Made by a program: the position numbers and the translations under genes. From Treponemataceae bacterium (GTDB taxonomy: Bacteria; Spirochaetota; Spirochaetia; Treponematales; Treponemataceae): DNA of 16,229 bases. Below, in pieces: positions 1 to 6,949 of the stretch. The stretch lies in the NCBI GenBank assembly GCA_024402455.1, contig JAKSTS010000043.1, positions 1-16,229 of the forward strand, in the 5' to 3' direction. The notes under the pieces are model-generated. The model was given only the letters and a program-made list of their open reading frames with translations. It was not told the origin of the DNA and searched no databases. Positions within the stretch are counted from its first letter, which is position 1, and every line of letters begins with the position of its first letter.

Positions 1-31
1 GCCGGCAAAATCTGCCGGCAGCTGGCTTTTT
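1..31 (+). terminator. Hairpin upstream of iorA, possible terminator of a gene outside the window
   Basis: GCCGGCA at 1-7 and TGCCGGC at 13-19 form a perfect 7-bp stem with a 5-base loop. A run of five T follows at 27-31, seven bases after the stem. That spacing is longer than in an ideal intrinsic terminator. It could end an upstream gene that is cut off by the window edge, or sit in the iorA leader. Whether more of the stem lies before base 1 cannot be seen. Confidence 0.4.
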
Positions 32-43
32 ATAGGAAGAATT

Positions 44-1732
44 ATGAAAGATATGGTTTTATTGGGTGATGAAGCATTTGCTCTTGGAACGCTTCACGCT
101 GGCCTTTCTGCGGGCTTTGGATATCCGGGAACTCCATCAACAGAAATTATGGAGTATCTTATTGATAATTATGAGCGCAATCGTGCTGCTGATGCAGAAA
201 CACCTGTTGCACAGTGGTGTTCAAATGAAAAAACAGCATTAGAAGCTGCCCTTGGTGTTTCTTTTGCCGGCAGACGTGCTGTTGTAACAATGAAGCATGT
301 CGGCTTGAACGTTGCAGCAGACCCTTTTATGAATGCATCTCTCTGCGGCATAAAAGGCGGTTTAATTATTGCTGTTGCAGATGACCCGAGCATGCACTCA
401 AGCCAGGGCGAACAGGACAGCCGTTTTTATGCTGATTTTGCCATGATTCCATGTTTTGAACCGACAACACAGCAGGAAGCTTATGAAATGGCATTTGAAG
501 CATTTGATGTTTCAGAAAAATACCATGTTCCTGTAACCATGCGTTTTGTTACACGCCTTTCGCACAGCCGTGCAGTTGTTCATGCAGACGAATCAAAAAT
601 CCGTGCACAGAACAAGCTTGAAAAAGCAGACCGCAAGGAATGGATGCTTTTGCCGGCTTTGGCACGCAAAAACTACGAAAAAATGATTGCAAAACAGGAT
701 GAACTTGTTGCATATACAGTTGCTTCAAAACGCAATCCTCTTGTTTTGAACACAAAGCGTACAGACCTTGCAATTATTACAGGCGGTCTTGGACGCAACT
801 ATTTCCTTGAAAATCTTGAAGATTATAAAGCATTTTGCGAAAAGAAATTTCCAGGTCTTGGTCTTCCTTCTACATTGCATATTGGAACATTGCCACTTCC
901 GCTTGATTCAATCAAGAAACTTGCTGAAACTGCAAAAACAATTCTTGTAATTGAAGAAGGTCAGCCGTTCCTTGAAAAACAGCTTCGTGGTGTTTTGCCG
1001 CAGCAGTCACAGGTTGTCGGCAAATTTACAGGTCTTTTGCCACGTGCAGGCGAACTCAACCCGGACGTTGTACGCATTGCATTAGGTCTTGAACCAAACA
1101 AGACAATGCTTGAAACAGCTGGTCTTGCAGAAACATGCAAAAATCTTCCAGGACGTCCGCCTCAGCTGTGCAATGGCTGTCCGCATGTTGATTCGTATAC
1201 ATCTTTGAACAATGCAGTTGCAGCACTTGTAGAAAAAGCCGGAAAAGACAATGTAACTGTTAATGCAGACATCGGCTGTTACGCTTTAGGCGGTGCTGCA
1301 CCACTCAATGCTGCAGAATCAATTGTATGTATGGGAGCCTCTATCGGCATGGCACGCGGTGCTTCTCAGGCTGGTGTAAAATATACATTCGGCGTAATCG
1401 GCGATTCAACATTCCTTCATTCTGGCATTACAAACCTTGTTGACTGTGTTGCAACAAAAACACCAGTTACAGTTGTTCTGCTTGACAACACAATTGTTGC
1501 AATGACAGGCTGTCAGCCGACTATGCTTCCTTCAAGCCAGTTTGAACCGCTTGTAAAAGGTCTTGGCGTTGAACCAGAACATATTCGTGTTCTTGCAACA
1601 AACCCTGCAAACCGCGAAGCAAACACAAAAGTGCTTCTTGAAGAAGCAGAATATCGTGGCGTTTCGGTTGTAATAATGGTACGCGAATGTCTGGAAGCAT
1701 TTAGAATTAGAAACAAGAAGGCAAAAAAATGA
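44..1732 (+). CDS. iorA: Indolepyruvate/arylpyruvate oxidoreductase subunit alpha, lacking the ferredoxin domain
   Basis: This 562-residue protein is the thiamine-pyrophosphate subunit that oxidatively decarboxylates aryl-2-oxoacids such as indolepyruvate or phenylpyruvate to arylacetyl-CoA. The N-terminal pyrimidine-binding domain has the family's GYPGTPSTEI stretch near residue 27. The C-terminal thiamine-binding domain carries LCNGCPH (Cys376, Cys379), DIGCY (Cys412) and GDS...N (Gly453 to Asn482). Most IorA proteins are about 600-650 residues and end in a ferredoxin-like domain with two CxxCxxCxxxC motifs. This one stops at the RECLEAF stretch (Cys549), just where that domain would begin. 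The stop codon overlaps the iorB start, so this looks natural and not a frameshift. Cys376, Cys379, Cys412 and possibly Cys490 or Cys549 might still hold one cluster near the cofactor; that is inference. The start is supported by AGGAAG four bases upstream. Confidence 0.92.
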   Translation: MKDMVLLGDEAFALGTLHAGLSAGFGYPGTPSTEIMEYLIDNYERNRAADAETPVAQWCSNEKTALEAALGVSFAGRRAVVTMKHVGLNVAADPFMNASLCGIKGGLIIAVADDPSMHSSQGEQDSRFYADFAMIPCFEPTTQQEAYEMAFEAFDVSEKYHVPVTMRFVTRLSHSRAVVHADESKIRAQNKLEKADRKEWMLLPALARKNYEKMIAKQDELVAYTVASKRNPLVLNTKRTDLAIITGGLGRNYFLENLEDYKAFCEKKFPGLGLPSTLHIGTLPLPLDSIKKLAETAKTILVIEEGQPFLEKQLRGVLPQQSQVVGKFTGLLPRAGELNPDVVRIALGLEPNKTMLETAGLAETCKNLPGRPPQLCNGCPHVDSYTSLNNAVAALVEKAGKDNVTVNADIGCYALGGAAPLNAAESIVCMGASIGMARGASQAGVKYTFGVIGDSTFLHSGITNLVDCVATKTPVTVVLLDNTIVAMTGCQPTMLPSSQFEPLVKGLGVEPEHIRVLATNPANREANTKVLLEEAEYRGVSVVIMVRECLEAFRIRNKKAKK

Positions 1733-2295
1733 CATATGATATATTACTCGCCGGTGTAGGCGGACAAGGTGTTTTATCTTTGGCGGCAATTATTGCAGAG
1801 TCTGCCATGGCAGAAGGCTTAAACGTGCGCCAGTCTGAAGTTCATGGAATGAGCCAGCGCGGCGGCGGTGTTCAGGCACATCTTCGCCTTTCAGATAAAA
1901 CAATTGCAAGCGATCTGATCCCATCTGGAAAAGCAGACATGATTCTTGCAATGGAACCACTTGAAAGCATGCGCTATTTGACATGGCTTAAGCCGGACGG
2001 TGTTGTTGTTACGGCAGCCGAACCTTTTGTAAATATTGGAAATTATCCGGAAGTTGATTCACTTTATGCATCAATTAAAAAGCTTCCGAATTCGTGCATC
2101 GTAAAAACAGCTGAACTTGCAAAAGAAGCCGGCAACATCAAGACAGAAAATATGGTGCTTATTGGTGCAGCGTTAAAATATCTTCCATTAAAAAAAGCAA
2201 CAATTGAACAGTCTGTTCATGCACGGTTTGCGGTAAAAGACCCAAAACTTGTTGATATTAATATGAAGGCACTTGAACTTGGTGCAAATGCCTAA
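1729..2295 (+). CDS. iorB: Indolepyruvate/arylpyruvate oxidoreductase subunit beta
   Basis: This 188-residue protein matches the gamma-type domain of 2-oxoacid:acceptor oxidoreductases and has the normal length for IorB. It opens with the typical DILLAGVGGQGVLS stretch (residues 3-16), followed by SEVHGMSQRGGGVQAH, both hallmarks of the family. It pairs with IorA to complete the enzyme. Its start codon overlaps the iorA stop (ATGA), which implies translational coupling and a fixed ratio of the two subunits. It has only one cysteine, so it cannot supply the iron-sulphur domain missing from IorA. The product is expected to be cytoplasmic. Confidence 0.93.
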   Translation: MTYDILLAGVGGQGVLSLAAIIAESAMAEGLNVRQSEVHGMSQRGGGVQAHLRLSDKTIASDLIPSGKADMILAMEPLESMRYLTWLKPDGVVVTAAEPFVNIGNYPEVDSLYASIKKLPNSCIVKTAELAKEAGNIKTENMVLIGAALKYLPLKKATIEQSVHARFAVKDPKLVDINMKALELGANA

Positions 2296-2305
2296 GGGGA
2301 ACAAA

Positions 2306-3625
2306 ATGGCAGAAAGAGAATTTTCATTTTGGGATAAAAAAGCGGAAACAATGCCGCGGAATGAAATTGAAACAATTCAGCTTGAGCTGCTTAAAAAGCA
2401 GGTTGAGAATGCACTTTTAACGCCTTTTTATAAAGAACGTCTTACAAAAGCTGGCATTACAAGTCCTAACGACATCAAATCACTTGATGATTTGCGTCGC
2501 ATTCCGTTTACAACAAAACACGACTTGCGCGAAGTTTATCCATATGGACTTTTAGCTGTTCCACATTCTGAAGTTGTTCGTGTTCATGCATCAAGCGGCA
2601 CGACTGGTACACCGACTGTCATTTATTTGACAGCAAAAGATGTTGACATGGCCGCAGACACAATGGCACGAGGTCTTGCTGCAGCAGGCTGCAACCGCTA
2701 TGACACTTGCCAGAATATGATGACTTATGGTCTGTTTACAGGCGGCATGAGCTTTCATTATGGTGCAGAAAAACTCGGAATGACAGTTGTTCCAACATCA
2801 AGTGGAAACACTTTGCGCCAGATTAAGTTTATGCACGACTTTGGAACAAGTGTAACACATGCAACACCAAGCTATATGCTTCACCTTCATCAGGCAATGA
2901 TGGAAAGTGAATATAAGCGCGAAGAATTTAAATGGCGCATCGGCATTTCTGGTGCAGAGCCATATTCTGAACAGCTCCGCAATAAAATGGAACAGAGCCT
3001 TGGCATTGAAGTTTATAACTGTTATGGCATGAGCGAACTTAATGGCCCGGGCGTTGCCTTTGAATGCCAGTTAAGACAGGGCATGCATGTCTGGGAAGAC
3101 CGTTACATCATGGAAATTATCAACCCGGATACACTTGAACCTGTAAAAGACGGTGAAGAAGGCGAGCTTGTAATGACAATTCTCTGCCGCGATGCAATGC
3201 CGCTTCTGCGCTATAGAACACGCGATTTGACACACGTTATTACAGAACCATGTCCTTGCGGAAGAACACATCGCCGCATTGCACGCTTTACAGGTCGCAC
3301 TGATGATATGCTTATTATCAATGGTGTAAATGTATTCCCAAGCCAGATTGAAGAAGTGCTTCTTAAAGCAAAAGGCGTTGGTGCAAACTATCTTATTGTT
3401 GTTGACAAAAAAGGTGACCTTGACCGTCTTACTGTTCAAGTTGAAGTTACACCAGAAGTTTTTGCTGATGATGCACGTGTTCTTAATAATTTGAAAGACA
3501 CACTCAAGAGCGAAATGCAGGCATTGATTACGATTAATCCTGTAATTGAACTCAAAGAACCTGGATCAATTCCGCAGGCTGAAACAAAAGCAAAGCGCGT
3601 AAATGATCTTAGACCAAAAGCATAA
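2306..3625 (+). CDS. paaK: Phenylacetate-CoA ligase (AMP-forming)
   Basis: This 439-residue member of the adenylate-forming ligase family joins phenylacetate or another arylacetate to CoA using ATP, or runs in reverse. The phosphate-binding loop SSGTTGTP is at residues 96-103, the YGMSE adenine-site motif at 240-244, and the hinge/C-terminal stretch GRTDDMLIINGVNVFPSQIEEVL begins at 330. The family's CPCGRTHRR stretch lies just before it. The length fits PaaK. A longer reading begins at a TTG at 2273 inside iorB. I prefer ATG 2306 because AAGGGGA (2294-2300) stands five bases before it. The ribosome binding site overlaps the end of iorB, so this is the third gene of the operon. iorAB-paaK neighbours occur in many anaerobes, and the substrate is probably the arylacetyl-CoA or arylacetate linked to the Ior reaction. 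Exact specificity (phenyl, hydroxyphenyl or indole) cannot be read from sequence. Confidence 0.93.
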   Translation: MAEREFSFWDKKAETMPRNEIETIQLELLKKQVENALLTPFYKERLTKAGITSPNDIKSLDDLRRIPFTTKHDLREVYPYGLLAVPHSEVVRVHASSGTTGTPTVIYLTAKDVDMAADTMARGLAAAGCNRYDTCQNMMTYGLFTGGMSFHYGAEKLGMTVVPTSSGNTLRQIKFMHDFGTSVTHATPSYMLHLHQAMMESEYKREEFKWRIGISGAEPYSEQLRNKMEQSLGIEVYNCYGMSELNGPGVAFECQLRQGMHVWEDRYIMEIINPDTLEPVKDGEEGELVMTILCRDAMPLLRYRTRDLTHVITEPCPCGRTHRRIARFTGRTDDMLIINGVNVFPSQIEEVLLKAKGVGANYLIVVDKKGDLDRLTVQVEVTPEVFADDARVLNNLKDTLKSEMQALITINPVIELKEPGSIPQAETKAKRVNDLRPKA

Positions 3626-3637
3626 AATGATTTTTTT

Positions 3638-3665
3638 CAGGCACTTTCGGGTGCCTGAGTTTTTA
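3638..3665 (+). terminator. Intrinsic terminator of the iorA-iorB-paaK operon
   Basis: CAGGCAC (3638-3644) and GTGCCTG (3651-3657) pair perfectly. An additional T-G pair leaves a TTCG tetraloop, and a T-run begins at 3660. It starts 13 bases after the paaK stop and marks the end of the operon. Confidence 0.9.
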
Positions 3666-3708
3666 AACGATTAAAAGGGTTTTCGCATTAACTGTTTCAC
3701 ATTCTTTG

Positions 3709-3780
3709 GTTCGGTTCGGCAAGACAGAAGTCCGTCATTCCGAACGAAGAAACCGTCATGCCGAACTTGGTTCGGAATCT
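3709..3780. repeat. Palindromic intergenic repeat cluster (GTCATnCCGAAC type)
   Basis: CCGTCATTCCGAAC at 3732-3745 recurs as CCGTCATGCCGAAC at 3753-3766, 21 bases further on. The second copy continues into a perfect palindrome, CCGAAC-TTG-GTTCGG (3761-3775), ending in AATCT. A preceding GGTTCGGTTCGG (3709-3720) can pair with the CCGAAC of the first copy. Related units with CCTGAA in place of CCGAAC occur at 16141-16229. This resembles a REP-like element scattered in intergenic DNA. No coding potential is seen here. Confidence 0.7.
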
Positions 3781-3837
3781 CATTATTTGTGCAAATTGTA
3801 TTTCTGTTTTTAAGCATTTTTCATTTATGACAAATTA

Positions 3838-3846
3838 TGTTATGCT
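3838..3846 (+). promoter_or_regulatory. Probable extended -10 promoter of the M16 peptidase gene
   Basis: TGTTATGCT has the TGn-TATGCT form of an extended -10 element. A weak -35 (TTTTCA, 3818-3823) lies 17 bases upstream. Transcription would start near 3853, giving a leader of about 33 bases that contains the GAGG ribosome binding site. An alternative -10 is TAATAT at 3849-3854. Confidence 0.45.
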
Positions 3847-3885
3847 CTAATATAAAAAAACTTGAAATTATTTTATGAGGCTCTT

Positions 3886-6864
3886 ATGTTAAAAACCGGT
3901 GATGAATACAGAGATTTTTATGTTATAGATGTTTGTGATGTAAAAGATTTTAAAAGCAAAGGCATTTATCTTCGCCATAAAACAACCGGTCTTGAAGTTT
4001 TTCATCTTTTAAATGACGACGATGAAAATCTTTTTTCGTTTTGTTTTAGAACGCCTGTCAGCGACAGCAAAGGCACGCCTCATGTCATTGAACATTCTGT
4101 GCTGTGCGGTTCAGAAAAATTCAAATTGAAAGAACCGTTCATTACATTAAAAAGCAAAAGTGTTTTGACCTTTTTAAATGCGCTTACTTATCCAGACAAA
4201 ACTTTGTACCCGGGTGCTTCTCAAATTGAAAAGCAATATTTTGACATAATGGATGTTTATGCTGATGCTGTTTTTTTTCCGATTCTTTCTGAAATAACTT
4301 TTAACCAGGAAGCCCACCGCATGGAACTTGATGAAAACGGCGAACTTTCTGTTCAGGGCGTTGTCTATAACGAAATGAAAGGTGTTTATTCCGATTTTTA
4401 TTCTGTTGTATTAAGAAATATTAATAAATCATTGTTTCCAAAGACAACTTATGAAAATAGTTCTGGCGGCGACCCGGTTGAAATATGCAAATTGACTTAT
4501 AAAGAATTTTTGAATTTTCATCACAAATATTATTCACCTGAAAATTGTCTTCTATATTTGTATGGAAATATTCCGACTGAAAAGCAGCTTGATTTTATTG
4601 CCGAAAAATATATTCCGCGGCTGCAAAAGAAATTTAATCTGTTTGCTGAATTAAAAGACTACAAAGTTCCGCTTCCAAAGATTTATGATGAAATAAAACA
4701 GCTTGAAACTTTTGATGTTAAAAATGCAAAAAGCATAAACCGATATTTTGCGCCAAAGTCTGGAATGGAAGGTTCTGTTGTTTCTGTCTGTTTTTATGCT
4801 GACCGCCCTGATATGGAACAGTTTTTGCTGTTTAGCGTTTTATGTGGCAGCGATTCCGCACCGCTTAAACGCCGCCTTAAAGATTCAAAAATTGGAACAG
4901 ACTGCTGGACAATGCTGAGTGCTCATGCAGATCGAAATGTGTTCAGTTTTAATCTTATTGGTGTAGAAAAAGAGGACGAAGAAAAAGTCAAAAATATTGT
5001 AGTTTCTGCCATAGAAGAAATTTATAACATAGGCATTTCGCAAGATGACATTGATTCTGCTGTAATGTCAATTGATTTTAGTTTAAGGGAAATTAAAAGG
5101 AGCGGCGGCCCTTATTCGCTGACTCTGCTCGACAAAGTATTGGACGCCTGGAATTTTGCTCATCATCCTGCAGAAAAGCTTTCGCCAATTTCGGAATTTG
5201 GAAAAGTCAAAGAGAAATTAAATAATGACAAAGATTTTATTCGTTCTTTGATGAGAAAATATTTTATTGGCAAGCCGCATGTTTTTACAGTTATTGAACC
5301 TTCTGACGATTTTATGAAAAAACGGAACGAAATTGAAGCTGAATTTATAGACAATCAGAAAAAGATAATCAACATTGAAAACTTGAAAAAAGAGCTTGCT
5401 TCTTTGCATGAATATCAAAATTCGGCTGATTCGCCGGAAGCCCAGAATTCGATTCCACATCTTAAATTAAGTGAACTTCCTGCAAATCTGGAGAAAATGG
5501 AAGTATCGGTTGAAAAAACCAAAAATGATATTTTCCTTTTTACAGATGAGGTAAACACAAACGGAATTGTTTATTTTAAGGTTCTGTTTCCATGTGATGT
5601 TTTAAAACCTGAATATTATCTTGACCTGCCGCTTTTTTCTGATACTTTGCTTGATTTGGGGTGGGGTGGCAAGCATTGGTCAACATGTCTTAAACAGGCA
5701 GACAAAATTTTCGGCGATAGCAATGTTTCTGTTGTACCTCTTGCTGTAGCCGAATCTTTTGTTGCAGAAGAAAATAGTAAAAAATACAAAAATGAAAGAT
5801 TATTTAACCGCGACTGGGTTGCATTCAACATTAAATTCATTGCAGAAAAAACAAAAGATGCACTGAATTTGCTGGCAGAAATTTTGAATGATCTTGATTT
5901 TAAAGATTCAGAAAGACTTGAATCTTTGATTACAGAAATTATAACAGACATAAAACCATCTCTTGTTTCAAATGGTCTTGACTTTTGCTTAAAACGTGCG
6001 TCTTATTCGTTTTCCAGACTTAATGTTATAGAAGAAATTCTTTTTGGTTTTACGCAGTTTAAATACATGCTAGGCTGCAAACCAAAAGATTCTAAAAAAC
6101 TGCTTGAAAAGTTCAAGATTATGTTTGAACAGATTAAAAATGCCGGCTGCATAATCAACATTACGGCGGACGAAGAATCTTTGGAAGCAACAAAAAAATA
6201 TCTGCCGGAATTTATTGATAGTGCCAAATTGACGTCTTTAGTTTCAGAACAGAAATATAAAAAAGAAGATTATATACATCTTGTTTATTCACCTGCAGAA
6301 AACAGCCTTGATGTTATAAAAACAGAAACGCAGGTTGGCTATGCTGTTTCTGTTTTTAAAACTGTAGAGCTTTTTTCAAAAAAAGGTGCTGCAATTGAGC
6401 TGCTGACATCGTGGCTTTCTGAACATTCTTTTTGGGAAAAACTTAGGACTGTGCATGGCTGCTATGGTGCAGAGGCTGATTATGATGAAATATTAAATCT
6501 TGTCTGGTTTTCAACATATCGTGACCCGAATCCAAAAGATTCGTTTGAACTTTTTAAGCAATGCGTTGAAGAAGTAAGACAGAATAAATTGAGCAATGAA
6601 GAAATGGAATGTGCCATAGTTTCGATTTATAGTAATTATGTAAAGCCCATAGCACCAGGCGTACATGGCGTAAAAGCATTAAGGCGCATGTTTGCAGGCG
6701 TTTCGCAGGATATTGTTAATGAATATGTAAAAGGTCTGCTTTCGCTTTCTGCAGATGACATAGTTGAAGCAGCAGATTTAATTGCAGAATCTTGCAGAAA
6801 AGATAAAAAAGCAATGCTTTGCAGCAGCGAATCAGAAATAATCGGAAACATTTTGGAATTCTAG
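3886..6864 (+). CDS. M16C-family zinc metallopeptidase (presequence protease/falcilysin type)
   Basis: This 992-residue protein resembles presequence-degrading proteases of the insulinase superfamily, which fold into a closed chamber and degrade short unfolded peptides. The inverted zinc motif HVIEH is at residues 66-70 (His66, catalytic Glu69, His70). The third zinc ligand is probably Glu163 in VVYNEMKG. That spacing suits the M16C branch. The C-terminal half retains LRTVHGCYGA with Arg854 and Tyr860, the pair that completes the active site in this family, so the enzyme looks functional. A lysine- and glutamate-rich linker near residues 480-530 probably joins the two halves. No signal peptide is visible, so it is likely cytoplasmic and probably recycles peptides. 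A longer frame begins at TTG 3862, but ATG 3886 has GAGG five bases upstream. The gene stands alone, behind the paaK terminator and convergent with the next gene. Confidence 0.93.
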   Translation: MLKTGDEYRDFYVIDVCDVKDFKSKGIYLRHKTTGLEVFHLLNDDDENLFSFCFRTPVSDSKGTPHVIEHSVLCGSEKFKLKEPFITLKSKSVLTFLNALTYPDKTLYPGASQIEKQYFDIMDVYADAVFFPILSEITFNQEAHRMELDENGELSVQGVVYNEMKGVYSDFYSVVLRNINKSLFPKTTYENSSGGDPVEICKLTYKEFLNFHHKYYSPENCLLYLYGNIPTEKQLDFIAEKYIPRLQKKFNLFAELKDYKVPLPKIYDEIKQLETFDVKNAKSINRYFAPKSGMEGSVVSVCFYADRPDMEQFLLFSVLCGSDSAPLKRRLKDSKIGTDCWTMLSAHADRNVFSFNLIGVEKEDEEKVKNIVVSAIEEIYNIGISQDDIDSAVMSIDFSLREIKRSGGPYSLTLLDKVLDAWNFAHHPAEKLSPISEFGKVKEKLNNDKDFIRSLMRKYFIGKPHVFTVIEPSDDFMKKRNEIEAEFIDNQKKIINIENLKKELASLHEYQNSADSPEAQNSIPHLKLSELPANLEKMEVSVEKTKNDIFLFTDEVNTNGIVYFKVLFPCDVLKPEYYLDLPLFSDTLLDLGWGGKHWSTCLKQADKIFGDSNVSVVPLAVAESFVAEENSKKYKNERLFNRDWVAFNIKFIAEKTKDALNLLAEILNDLDFKDSERLESLITEIITDIKPSLVSNGLDFCLKRASYSFSRLNVIEEILFGFTQFKYMLGCKPKDSKKLLEKFKIMFEQIKNAGCIINITADEESLEATKKYLPEFIDSAKLTSLVSEQKYKKEDYIHLVYSPAENSLDVIKTETQVGYAVSVFKTVELFSKKGAAIELLTSWLSEHSFWEKLRTVHGCYGAEADYDEILNLVWFSTYRDPNPKDSFELFKQCVEEVRQNKLSNEEMECAIVSIYSNYVKPIAPGVHGVKALRRMFAGVSQDIVNEYVKGLLSLSADDIVEAADLIAESCRKDKKAMLCSSESEIIGNILEF

Positions 6865-6867
6865 TAT

Positions 6868-6895
6868 AAAACCGAAAAAGTGCCTTGCCGGTTTT
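6868..6895. terminator. Weak bidirectional hairpin between convergent genes
   Basis: AAAACCG (6868-6874) pairs with CGGTTTT (6889-6895) around a 14-base loop, with T-runs provided by the arms on either strand. It lies in the 85-base gap between the M16 peptidase and the oppositely oriented pseudoprotease. The stem is short, so it is a modest candidate. Confidence 0.4.
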
Positions 6896-6949
6896 GTTCA
6901 TAAGATGTTTTTTTGCTGCATGTACAGATTGTGCATTTAAGGCTGGTTC

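Noticed and set aside
1513..1789. Possible frameshift at the iorA end hiding a ferredoxin domain
   Set aside because: The stop overlaps the iorB start with good coding sequence on both sides, and no CxxCxxC pattern appears in the other frames.
3071..3439. 122-codon open frame on the minus strand within paaK
   Set aside because: It is antisense to conserved PaaK motifs and is explained by paaK codon use.
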